The position numbers and the translations under genes were made by a program. A DNA stretch of 64,000 nucleotides from Trichoplax adhaerens (Eukaryota > Placozoa > Uniplacotomia > Trichoplacea > Trichoplacidae), in assembly GCF_000150275.1 (NCBI RefSeq), contig NW_002060946.1, forward strand, positions 4,811,035 to 4,875,034. The letters run 5' to 3'. The notes beneath the pieces are model-generated. The model was not told the origin of the DNA. It did not search any database and was given only the letters and a program-made list of their open reading frames with translations. Positions 24,850 through 35,970 of this stretch are shown here, in pieces. Each line of letters starts with the position of its first letter. Position 1 is the stretch's first letter.

Positions 24850-26070
24850 TCTTGACTGTCTTTTCGACAGATGGATAGTGTAGTGATTTTTCTCCCAATC
24901 AATGGAGTCCCATCGCACAACTAAGCAACTATGACATCATGATTGCTATCTGCATCCATGCCCAGGTTAACAGGGAATACAGGGACAGCTTGTAGTCGAG
25001 AGAGGTTGTTGTCTTCTCGACAGATGGATAGTGTAGGGATTTCTCTCCCAACGAAATAGAGTCTTATGGCACAATTAAATTACTATGACATCATGATTAG
25101 CAATCTCCTTCCATGGCGACATTGCCGAGGCTAATAGGGAATACAGGGAATAGGCGTAATTTTGGTTATAGTCGAGAGAGGTTGTTGTCTTCTCGACAGA
25201 TGGATAGTGTAGGGATTTCTCTCCCAACGAAATAGAGTCTTATGACACAATTAAATTACTATGACATCATGATTAGCAATCTCCTTCCATGGCGACATTG
25301 CCGAGGCTAATAGGGAATACAGGGAATAGGCGTAATTTTGGTTATAGTCGAGAGAGGTTGTTGTCTTCTCGACAGATGGATAGTGTAGGGATTTCTCTCC
25401 CAACGAAATAGAGTCTTATGGCACAATTAAACTACTATGACATCATGATTAGCATCTCCATCCATGGCGACATTGCCGAGGCTAACAGGGAATAAGGGGT
25501 AGTTTTGGGCAGCAGGTTATACGTAGTCGAGAGAGGTTGTTGTCTTCTCGACAGATCGATAGAGTAAGGATTTCTCTCCCAACGCAATAGAGTCTTATGG
25601 CACAATTAAACAACTATGACATCATGATTAGCATCTCCATCCATGGCGACATTGCCGAGGCTAACAGGGAATAAGGGGTAGTTTTGGGCAGCAGGTTATA
25701 CGTAGTCGAGAGAGGTTGTTGTCTTCTCGACAGATCGATAGAGTAAGGATTTCTCTCCCAACGCAATAGAGTCTTATGGCACAATTAAACTACTATGACA
25801 TCATGATTAGCATCTCCATCCATGGCGACATTGCCGAGGCTAACAGGGAATAAGGGGTAGTTTTGGGCAGCAGGTTATACGTAGTCGAGAGAGGTTGTTG
25901 TCTTCTCGACAGATCGATAGAGTAAGGATTTCTCTCCCAACGCAATAGAGTCTTATGGCACAATTAAACAACTATGACATCATGATTAGCAATCTCCATC
26001 CATGGCGACATTGCCGAGGCCAATAGGGAATACAGAGAATAAGAAGTAGTTTGGGGAACAGGTTGTAGTC
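24850..26070. repeat. Tandem array of ~177-bp units with hairpin and TGACATCA core
   Basis: One degenerate copy (from about 24850) is followed by six well-conserved units. They start at the sequence GTCGAGAGAGG at 24994, 25171, 25347, 25526, 25705 and 25884 (spacing 176-179 bp), and the array breaks off near 26067. Each unit starts with an inverted repeat GTCGAGA...TCTCGAC (7-bp stem, 13-base loop including GGTTGTTGT). It continues with ATTTCTCTCCCAACG, TAGAGTCTTATGGCACAATTAAA, the motif CTATGACATCATGATTAGCA, CCATGGCGACATTGCCGAGGC and a variable AGGGAATA region. Units 3-5 are nearly identical to each other, showing recent homogenisation. The array sits about 220 bp upstream of the ATG of TMEM243-like gene A. 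Confidence 0.92.
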
Positions 26071-26292
26071 GCCTAGTGCGCACCAATACAGCTCGATCTA
26101 CGAGGCAGTTTGCTGTTATGGAAAGTGGTGTTTGCGCTATCGTTTTGTGTTTTTGTCTTTTTGTCTACAAGGCAAGGTAAATGTATAGAGTAAGCTAGCG
26201 TTTGAGGTAGTAACTTTGGTCACTGGGCGCAATTTAGTCAAAGTAGCAGTCGAGTCCTGTAGAGGGAAGAGTACAATAAATCAAGCAGCGAA

Positions 26293-28068
26293 ATGGCGGA
26301 TGATGAAGGAAGTAAATTGGTTACAGACGAGGGATCGCAACAACCCGATAACGAAAAACAAGTCAACCATGATTCCGGAGCAGGCCGTAAAATGGTAAAT
26401 GAGCTTGAATCGTTGAAATTGAAAGATAGAATATCGACGATCAACGCTACGCATAAATCGTCGTTCTACATTATAACGGTAGTTTCGAAGTGAGACAGAG
26501 TACTTGCTACGACATGTTATTCGTCTTGTTTCGCATCGTATAGATTGAAATACAAACGGAGCAATCTTGATGCTTCGCTTAAGTCAAGAAGACAAGAATA
26601 GGAAATAGATAAAATGGATAGGTATATAGTATTGTATTCTAGAATGAATCATGTCCATCATTGGCATGGTCATGGAATAGGACTACTTGGACAGTAGATT
26701 CCCACGTTACAGTAGAAGGAACAATGTTGCAGCCGCTACGGCTAAAACATCAATGACAGAAAAGCTCCAACAAATAGAAATAATAAATCGGATCAACGTG
26801 GATATCTAATTCCTACAATAGGAGTTGCATATCCATGTTGATCCAAGAACCCTTATTACCGTACATTTTAAAATACATCGTCCATCTCGCAATGAAAGAC
26901 AATACTAACTTTATTGCTTTGCAGTGTACTCTACATTTTAAAATACGTCGTCCATCTGGCAATGGAATACGATACCATTATTATGGCTGTGCAGTGTGCA
27001 GTATACATTTTAAAATACATATCGTCAATCTCGCAATGCAATGCCATTAAGAATTGCTGTATAGTTTGAAATATATCACAATCCATCAATCAATACGTAT
27101 ACATCTACTTATTAGTATCAAAAATAAATTCAGTACATAGCTACATACCATGACTGTGCTATGCTTACGAGGATACTAAAAACTCCTCACCTTAACAGTG
27201 CCTCCATAACGTGAAATATTCATACTTTGCTGTCTTTATGTTGCAATAGCGTATCTTCCAGTTGGTCTCCGTTATCGTCGCGACTGTCATGGTTTTGGTA
27301 AGTTCGTTTATACCAATCTTTGCCTACTTAACCTGTCATGCACATACTTGGACAATCTTATTCATTGCTGCATAATTATTATACTCCTACACGTATAGAT
27401 CACACTGGGTCTGTCCATATACCGTGCAGTAGCTATCGATGGATTGTATATCTTGCTAGGAATAAACTTACTTGGTAAGAGTACTCATCGATTAATACTT
27501 TTAGTGTGTTCCTACATTGCCTAATGCATGTATATTGAAAAATAGTCAAATCTCGCAATATTTAATACTGTAACGTACTGAAAGAGAATTAATTAAATAG
27601 GTATTATTGCAAGTTAAATGAGCTTTACAGTAGTACAGTATTACGTATAAATTGAACGATTGATATCGTTCAATATTGACAGTCATAGGGCCGCTTATCT
27701 AGCTTAACTACTAATAGAGCAACCTAATTTACTTGCTATTCAATGAATTTACTAACGATGCATATATATGAATGTGTTTATTTTTTTTTTATACCAACCA
27801 CAACTCATAATATAGCCGTCGCTCAAATTGGAATCGTTGTCGTAAGTCCTGTTACAATAATGAGTCAAAGATTTTTAATCAACTAATTTACGATTCAGCT
27901 AAAATATCAGTACAAATAATCAAGGGATGTTAACATGTTTCATTCTTTCAGTTTTACTGGATCCGTACTGAAGAAATACCAGCTAGTAAGAGTTGGTTTC
28001 TCTATGTCGTCGATCTTGCTGTGATTCTGGAATGTATCTTTACAAATATATTGCTGTTCAGGCAATAA
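26293..28068 (+). CDS. TMEM243-like transmembrane protein A
   Basis: Five exons: 26293-26394, 27250-27297, 27399-27474, 27816-27841 and 27952-28068, totalling 369 nt (122 aa). The 34-residue N-terminus is polar and cytosolic-like (MADDEGSKLVTDEGSQQPDN). Three hydrophobic segments follow at about 35-57, 64-87 and 98-120, ending LLFRQ. The order RIFQLVSVI, then VLITLGLSIY, then IVVFYWIRTEEIPASKSWF, then a final helix containing ILECIFTNILLF parallels vertebrate TMEM243 (RIINLVVG, LVTLI, ILIYWYRQGDLEPKFRK, IIMLCICANLYF), and the length (118 aa in human) also fits. The ATG was chosen because it follows an in-frame stop region and gives the family length. The function of the family is unknown. Confidence 0.8.
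26863..27035. repeat. Three-copy ~70-bp tandem repeat in intron 1 of TMEM243-like A
   Basis: The block ACATTTTAAAATAC followed by TCGTCCATCTCGCAATG occurs at about 26863, 26932 and 27004. The copies are separated by diverged spacers containing ATGGCTGTGCAGTGT-type sequence. The unit includes the perfect palindrome ATTTTAAAAT. The repeat lies wholly inside the 855-nt first intron. Confidence 0.7.
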
Positions 28069-29055
28069 ATTCCGAACTCATATATATACTATCGTAGATG
28101 ATTTTTGTTCATTGTGGTGCCATCTTATCACTACATTATACAGCACTTGCTAAACAAGGTTGAATTACTAATTGAAAATAACGACCAATGTCCACGATAT
28201 ACAAACTATTACACTTATTGATGTGGATTTTTTCTTATAAATAGCTTACCTATTCTATCAATATTACATATATATAGTGTATCTGGGGTAATTCAATTTA
28301 CTCTCCCTTTACTGTATTAGGCCAATGTCATGTTATTAATTTAAATTATGCCCTAGTTAATAAATATCTCGGAAGTATAGAACAAAACTAATTTACAGTA
28401 TCCTCAAGTATACTTATGGCTCTCTTCTTCTGTAGGAAAAATCAAACTGTATATTTCTCATTTCACTTAAAGGATTAACCATAGAGCTATAGTTGAATTT
28501 AACTGCTAAACTTTACCATGATAGCATATGTTTTGAACACGATCGTTTTATGGGTGTTAATAACCAATAAGATTATGAATCGTAGTCCAACTGTAGCAAT
28601 CATTTTTATTGATAACCACGGTGATATAAAAAATCGAAATAAAAATAATCGATAGTTTTAAAGCTATACGAAAGCCATTATCATGTCTTTCCTTAATCAT
28701 CTCTCCTATTAATTATCTATAAGGAAAATAGACGTGACATTATAAAGTAGTTCCATAGACACGATATCTAGATTTGTAATGATAGCATACTGACCATGAG
28801 TAATCGATAAGTATTATGATCACCTCTAGTACATCGATTAATTACTGTATCACTTAGACCTAGTGATATCTCCAAAACAAGTTAAATACTATAAATTAAC
28901 TATTAGTTAAATAATAGCATCGTAGAGTTGGTCATAAATTATTCATGGAACGAAGTAACAGAATTATAGTATGTATATATAAAATCCGACCATTCCATCA
29001 ACAATCACTATTTCTGGAAAACAATCATCCAAATACTTCAATTGTAAAAGGCAAA
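28069..29055. other. Short convergent intergenic segment
   Basis: Lies between the stop of TMEM243-like A (+) and the stop of GGPS1 (-), so it holds the two 3' UTRs. AT-rich; nothing else supported. Confidence 0.5.
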
Positions 29056-32000
29056 TTAACCCAGACTGAAAGCAACAGATAACTGTTGCAATAACTGGCA
29101 TAGTTCTTCATTGCCTCCTAGATTTTTAACTTCCTCCATAACTCTAAGAAAAAATTTCTTTTATTAATCGTTTACGATACTAGATTGCTGCATTAAAGAT
29201 TTTAAGTTAAATGATAATTCAGTTTATGAAAGAAATAGAACGCACTGCACTGAAAGACCCCGCAAGATTTCTCTTGTATACGAGAACGAACCAACCTAGA
29301 TTGACATAAATAGGTCAAGCTTTGATATCCTACTTTGAAAGTTATTAGTTGAGCCAAGAAATAATCGATAAAAAAGCATATTATAATGAAAGTTCCTAAT
29401 CACCTTTTCTAATAGTTCCACGCAAAATTGCTTCACATGATCGTCCGTAGTACGTTGTCTAACGATATCTATGATATTGTTAAGAATAGTATTTCCGAAA
29501 TAGTAAAGTTTTCAACGCAATACTCGTAGTTCGATAGTTTATAAGGATACTTAGAACAGTGTTTCTTCCTGTTTCAGTATGCGCTGCATGTATTATTGGA
29601 AAGGAGAATTTTCCTTCCGTTAAATCTTCACAAAAGCTTTTATTTTTTGAGTACTAAAAATATATCAATAGTCATGATTAGTATCGCTATAACCATTAAG
29701 GCAATAGTGACATGAACAGTAACGTTTGTTATACTTGTGTAGATTGTAGATTTGCATAGTCGTCCCCAATTTGAAAAAATAAACTGAGATAATTGAGTAA
29801 GGGAGTAAAATTTCTGAAATAAAAGGAGAGAAATGATGTATATCTATTAATCTGATAGTATGATACATCATTATTCCTGATACTTATCGATGAATATCAT
29901 ACCGTTTATTTTCGCTAAACAGCTGCATCAAATTTACAGCTAGGCGAAAGAGTCCACCAGTTTCTTGATAAAAAATTGCAATTTATTTGAAAATAATAGA
30001 CGTACTATCAGTCTCTATACAGCAGTATGATAATATCACATGTACAAAATCGTTATCCTGATATTACTTTTATTGACCATCATTTTATATTCTTCTTCGC
30101 TTGGGCAATTGTGCGAATCTCTCCACAAAATATCTAAACCCTGCCCCTGATGCAACTCCAACATTTCCTCTATTTTATAATCGAAGCAAACATAAGCTAA
30201 TCAGTGAAAGACTTTAAAACTAGATGGGTTATAAATTTTTGCCCTATTTTTTATCAAAATAATATACTCTAGCTAATTAGTGCTGTATTGAATATAAATT
30301 TTATATCCTAGGATACCCATGATCGCATTTCATGCTTTACCGGTAAATATTTTTACTCCATCAGGGTGGTTTAGAGATAAAATTTCATGCATTGCCTTAA
30401 AGTAGACATAATTGGCAGCATTGATTGTTTGAGCAAGTCCAAAGATCTGATGTGCTACTGGGACCCCTCGGCGTAACTTTGAATTATCTTCGATATCATC
30501 AATACTAAATTGATTTAAAAGTAGACGTAGGTTTATCTACCTCAATTGTTTCTGATACCTCTCAAATAAGGTGTAATATGGTAAACAATTGAGATTATTA
30601 GTTATAGAATGATTATACTTACAGTAAGCTTGCATTATGCAACATCTGCACTACAGAACTGATAGCTGCTAACTTATCCTCTGGTATTTGTAGCCAGTTG
30701 TTGAATGCCTACAATAACATTACAATCATAATCAATATGCATACATGGAACGTCAGTGACAATGTTCGCTTCTTCATTAATTTATACGAGCATACCTTAC
30801 TTACACAGCGGCTGTCTACTGTAAATTAGCGTCTATTCACTAATATATCAGACTTTTCGAAAAAATTAATATATATCGAATACAATAAGATTTATACCCT
30901 AGCAATGATATTTCATTTCTAATACTGTCAAGTATCTTACAGCATTAACAGCAAGACTGCAAACTAGTGTCGCTTTTATTTATGATATTTAGGAAATCTT
31001 TAAAAGATTCTACTCGTCAGCATGTGTGACCTGTCATAAAGTCTTCATTATTTTAAAATTTGTAGTTGGCAACGTATAAAAAAGCCAATGGAAAATTGCG
31101 TAGTAATGCGATTACTAATTTTTCAGATTGTAACGAATCTTAAAGCTAGTATGTATCAAATGTGCTAATATTCTGCTACTGAAGAGCTAGGAAATTACAA
31201 AAGCTTACTGGTAATTTACTAAGTACAGTAGTTACAGATCATAACATTCTTATCAATGGACTTTGTACCTTATAAGGTAGTTGTAAGCGACTACTACTGT
31301 AAATTACACATCTCGTAACCTGAATAGAAAATATAGTAGTAATTCATCGCTCATTCTCGAAATATGTGAACAATTTGTGGCTTTATTCTGCTACATATTA
31401 TTTATTCTTCTTACATCAAGATGTTCAGAATTCATTCTGAACTATACATACTTGAATCAGTTTGACACGAATCTCTTTTCCTGGAATCTGGACGATATAT
31501 TGATACGGCTCCAAGCAAGCCTAAATTGAAACGAATTTCAAAACATTAATTTATTCGTATACGTAGTTGGGTGGCAAATAAAAATTACATCATCGTACGA
31601 ATATTATTAATAGATTATCTCAAAATTTTAAAATCCAACTGATAATACAACCTATTGATATGTATCATCAAGAAAATCACTTGCCTATAGCCTTAAAATA
31701 AGACATATTTTCAAGATACAAATGAGTAGTAATTGTTGTGTAGTATACTAATAGCATAATTGACCTACAGGTAAAAACACCATATCAATAATTGCAATCG
31801 GTCAATTCTCTACACCTCAATGTCGTCATCATGGTACGATTGTAATAATTTCCTTCAGCGAAAATTAGCATTTCAAGTGTAGAACATTTTATGGTAAAGC
31901 GCTCGCTTTAGAGACCATAGTAAAAGTTTTAACTACTGAAGCTGCAAGAAAAAAAGCTCAACCAAAAACTCTGTAGGCACTAAGCAGTGGAATAAACGAT

Positions 32001-32209
32001 CGATACTCGTACGTTGGTATATAAACATAATATACGTGGCTATGCTAATGCCAGATTAAAGATGATAGTAACATTAAGAATAAGTTGATTTCGAGTTGTA
32101 GTACATATATCTACTATAGCATACTGTATCTATTTGTACTCATAAGATTGTCATTTAAATTTACCTCATCTTTATCCGGGGTAAACAAACCATCATCAAC
32201 TGCTATCAT
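29056..32209 (-). CDS. GGPS1: Geranylgeranyl diphosphate synthase
   Basis: Makes C20 geranylgeranyl-PP from FPP and IPP for protein prenylation. Eleven exons on the minus strand: 32209-32165, 31520-31452, 30708-30623, 30504-30341, 30169-30068, 29963-29903, 29813-29735, 29653-29551, 29468-29404, 29332-29296 and 29143-29056, giving about 299 aa (human 300). Landmarks: [13 protein letters not shown]; the first Asp-rich motif DDIED (69-73) in [43 protein letters not shown]; the second Asp-rich motif region QIGDDYAN (190-197); and [19 protein letters not shown]. The residues match type-III (animal) GGPPS. Nine of the ten junctions keep frame; the exon 9-10 junction is one base short with a normal AG acceptor (see findings). 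The start at 32209 yields a short N-terminus like the animal enzyme. Confidence 0.92.
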
Positions 32210-35200
32210 GGTTACACTTATGCAAGTAAGTCTAACGATACGTTAACTGCAATAAAATTAGCCCCTAAAATGTGGGTATTCCAAAAATGAATTCTTTACA
32301 GCAAGTAAAGGAGGTAAGATCTTGGCTTATCTATTGTAGTTAAATTAAAGCAGTTTACGCGTATTACTACAACAGACTATATCAGTCAACAAGGGGTAGC
32401 TTGAATTTTATAAGATGGTAATGTAGCGCTGTTTGACAAATATAACACTACAGTATGAAGAAATTGTTGTGATATTCAAATTTGAGAAGGGATAACAATT
32501 GGTGGCCGTAAAACTACGCCGGAACAAGATCAAATCAACAGGGTAAAAGCAATGTTAACTTAAGGTAATGCGAATATACGTATGCTAAGCGATGCCAGTC
32601 AATTCAGACACCATCCACTACCACATCTAATGATCAAAGTGAGACTGCGATTTATACAAGCATCCTCATAGATAATCTATTCTGTATGTTGATTGGATGG
32701 ATGGATAAGCAACGGTCATGAATAACAAGACTACGTATTGTTTTAGAGAATTTGATAAGAAAGGTCAATCTCTTTTTGGCCCGAGGCATCAAATCAATTT
32801 CAGTCATTGAATTGAAGTATAGACTCAATAAAAAAGTTGATGTTTTATTTACAGCCCGCATAGTTTTATTAAAGAAATATCACTCATCTATAGAATACGG
32901 TAAATAAAATAGAATAAATACGTCTACTTGACTACAAGTGTCTATTCAATGATTGATTGGATCAATTTCAAAATACTGACCAATCCATACGTAATTATCC
33001 TGTTTTTACTTTCTCATCAATCATTCGTAGGCCATGCCCTCTCTTAACAGGCTGTGTATAAAAGTGTTGAAAGTGATTTCTTGGCGTAAGTTTAGTGTCA
33101 TTCAGCTAGTTTAACATACAGGAAGACAACAACACCATGACTCATGCTGCCTTGCATTTCAATAACATACATATTCTAGTTGCGTTTCGTTCCATGCATG
33201 AAGTTTATTGCTATACTCTTCTACTATGGACATTATCATGTACAAATGTGCCACTGCAAGTGGATTGCATTTTATATTGGAAAGTACAACGTTGTCAGAT
33301 TTCTTTTCACTTGCCGTGGCAATTGACTTGTACAAATGGTGATGATAATAATATCCTATCATTGCGTAGCATGTCATCATCACTGTCGCATTAATCAGTC
33401 ACTTTGTTGTTTGCGCTATTGGAGTCTACTGTTGACAGTCAAGTTACCAACTGGGCTAGCGATGTTCATACGAGTTCAAGCATTGACAACAAAGATTAGT
33501 CTTTTTTATTACTGTTGATTTGTAAACGAATGGAATCTTGGATTTCTTACCCGTTCGCTTATGGCAGACTTATGAGTAGAATCGTTGCTTGATACATTCG
33601 GATGATTTTCTCTTATTATTTTATACTTAAGGCTTGACAATTGGAATGGCAAATTCAGCTCCGAGTTGGTTTTTGCCTCCGTCATTTTAGTGACTGACGT
33701 GATTGTTGTAGCGACCTACAGTATTTCACACGATCGACAGGTTATGCGAGTCTGCACTATACTCCCATCATACACTGAGTTAGGTATGGCATACAGTAGA
33801 GCGAATGAATCAGGCGTCGGTGACCTGTACTGTGGTACGTACAAGTATCGCTGCATAGATGACGTCATCCACTCTGTTCAATACTGAAATTGCGATGATA
33901 GGGCTCTGTGTCAATCTCCTATCTTTGCTATACTGTCACAGCATTTATTGTAATATGTTTCAGTGCCTACATAGCAGTGTCGCAAACACAAACTTCCTTA
34001 TACCCAGATCTAGCTTTATATACGAATGATAAATTACTTCGATGATGGTTCCACTGCTGAAACGCAAATAGCTTCCTATTTGGAAATATTGAACTTAGTT
34101 TTGCTTATGAGAGAGGGTAAAATCATTTTGCAAGTTCGATACCACTACAAATGGCTGTTTATGGTGTCACGATAGATGGATTATAACCCTATTCCATCGC
34201 ATTTTCATAAATCGGTAGTCAATGGATACAGTATGAGAATCCTTGCATGTATTTAATCAATGCTAATCATTTATACCATGTTTAGTTTGACGTTAAAGAA
34301 CGCATCGATCTAATTGGATATATTGATATAAGCACCGTGCCGCGGACGCGTTGTATTTGTAGCTACATATAGGGACTGATTCACTGTTTAAAACCTAAAA
34401 TTAATTTACATTGCATTGCAATGATACACTTAGATGGTGCTCGTATAAAAGCTGCGGTTTTTTAATCCTCGAGTCAGCAGGATTGCACCCGATTAGTCAA
34501 TTTTTACATGGATCGATTATTCATTGAATCATGCTATATCCAATGTACAGTATTCATTTAATTATATTAAATCTACTTTGATAAGATTCTACGCATACGA
34601 TGGTTTATACAAGTTGATTCAAAATAATAATTTTGTGCAATTTCCGCAGATCCTGCTAGTGATTACCATCAATTTACAGTAACGCATATGCACAAACCTA
34701 AACCACCCAACTGGTAATTTACAGGTCCCCAACCTAGTCATATAAATATTATTAACTGCAAACAACGGGTCTGAATGGACTTTAAATAAGCTCTGCTTGA
34801 AACGGAAATTACAAATGATTCACAAAGTAGCAAAATAATACATTAAAAATCCACGTCTCGTTATTGTCGTAATTTAATCGATTCCGGTCGAGAAATGGTC
34901 AATAAAGACTGAAATTGAGAGTATTTTGCATATATTGAACAGATAGTTACATTAATAATACAATCCATAGGTAGTTGCATACTTTTAGGATTAATTCTAA
35001 ATTCATGTAGAACTTCTTGGAGGCAATAGGGTATAACTTCACAAGCCTGAGTTTTGTTTCTTAAAAAAATAGCCTTGTCTTTATTAAGATTATGCTACAA
35101 AGTAATGATCTTAATATACGGACATGATTATTCCTCTACAAGTTGAACAGAACATATGACGGTACATGTACAGCAACATTTTCTGCCATATCGAATGTTC

Positions 35201-35970
35201 CTGCAGACTGTATAACACTTTAATAGTACGATCATACTAATACCCCACTATTACTTAGTCATATGTCATTTGTGTATAGAAATATAAAATATCTTGTAAT
35301 AAAAATAAAGAGCTAAAATTTACTTTAGGAAAAATTATTTTACAGTAAGGAATAATTGCTTTGGTAGATTGGTACCATTGCTTTATCAAAGAATATAAAG
35401 TTATAAATGTTTTCTATCCTTCTAAATACAATATGTAATACAATTTACGTCGTTATGCTAAAAATAATTGCAATAATTACTTAGCTAGCGCTGTCGGCTT
35501 TTAAATAAATAGAACAACTTTAATATCATCTCAGTATTGAACCGAAGTCAGTTTATAGCGATATATAAAATTGTTATACTCATATCGTATAATGATATAA
35601 TTTGGCTAGTCTGCTTACATCACGGTTAAAATATCCTAGCGCCTTAACTGCAAACTAACTTTACCAAACATCTTGGATTGTCTTTTGATATATTTATAGG
35701 CTTGTTGGAGTTATTATCCTAGATGTCCCAGGTCAATTCTATTTTTGAGATCTTACAACGCAACTTCTGTAGAAATCGAATATTTACACTGTAGTTGAAA
35801 CAGATAAACATATACCAGTTGCTTTATAATAATACGTAACTTAATAATTTGAACAAATTATCTGATGCTGATATGCAATAAAAATGAAGATATCATTAAT
35901 CAATGTTAGAGCAAATATGATCTGAAATCATTACCAGAAAATACGCCATGCTTAATCCATTGACTCATAA
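32210..35970. other. Intergenic, no supported gene
   Basis: Contains the presumed GGPS1 promoter at its left edge. The stretch 33.1-34.2 kb is a little richer in GC with several short overlapping frames, none with a motif or clear splice partners. The rest is AT-rich and empty as far as I can see. Confidence 0.45.

Noticed and set aside
24850-26070. CRISPR-like interpretation of the regularly spaced array
   Set aside because: Unit-to-unit similarity runs across the whole ~177 bp, with no unique spacers, in an animal genome; it is a tandem satellite-like repeat.
33137-33887. Overlapping short frames on both strands
   Set aside because: No splice partners, motifs or consistent frame; a region of slightly higher GC makes longer chance ORFs.
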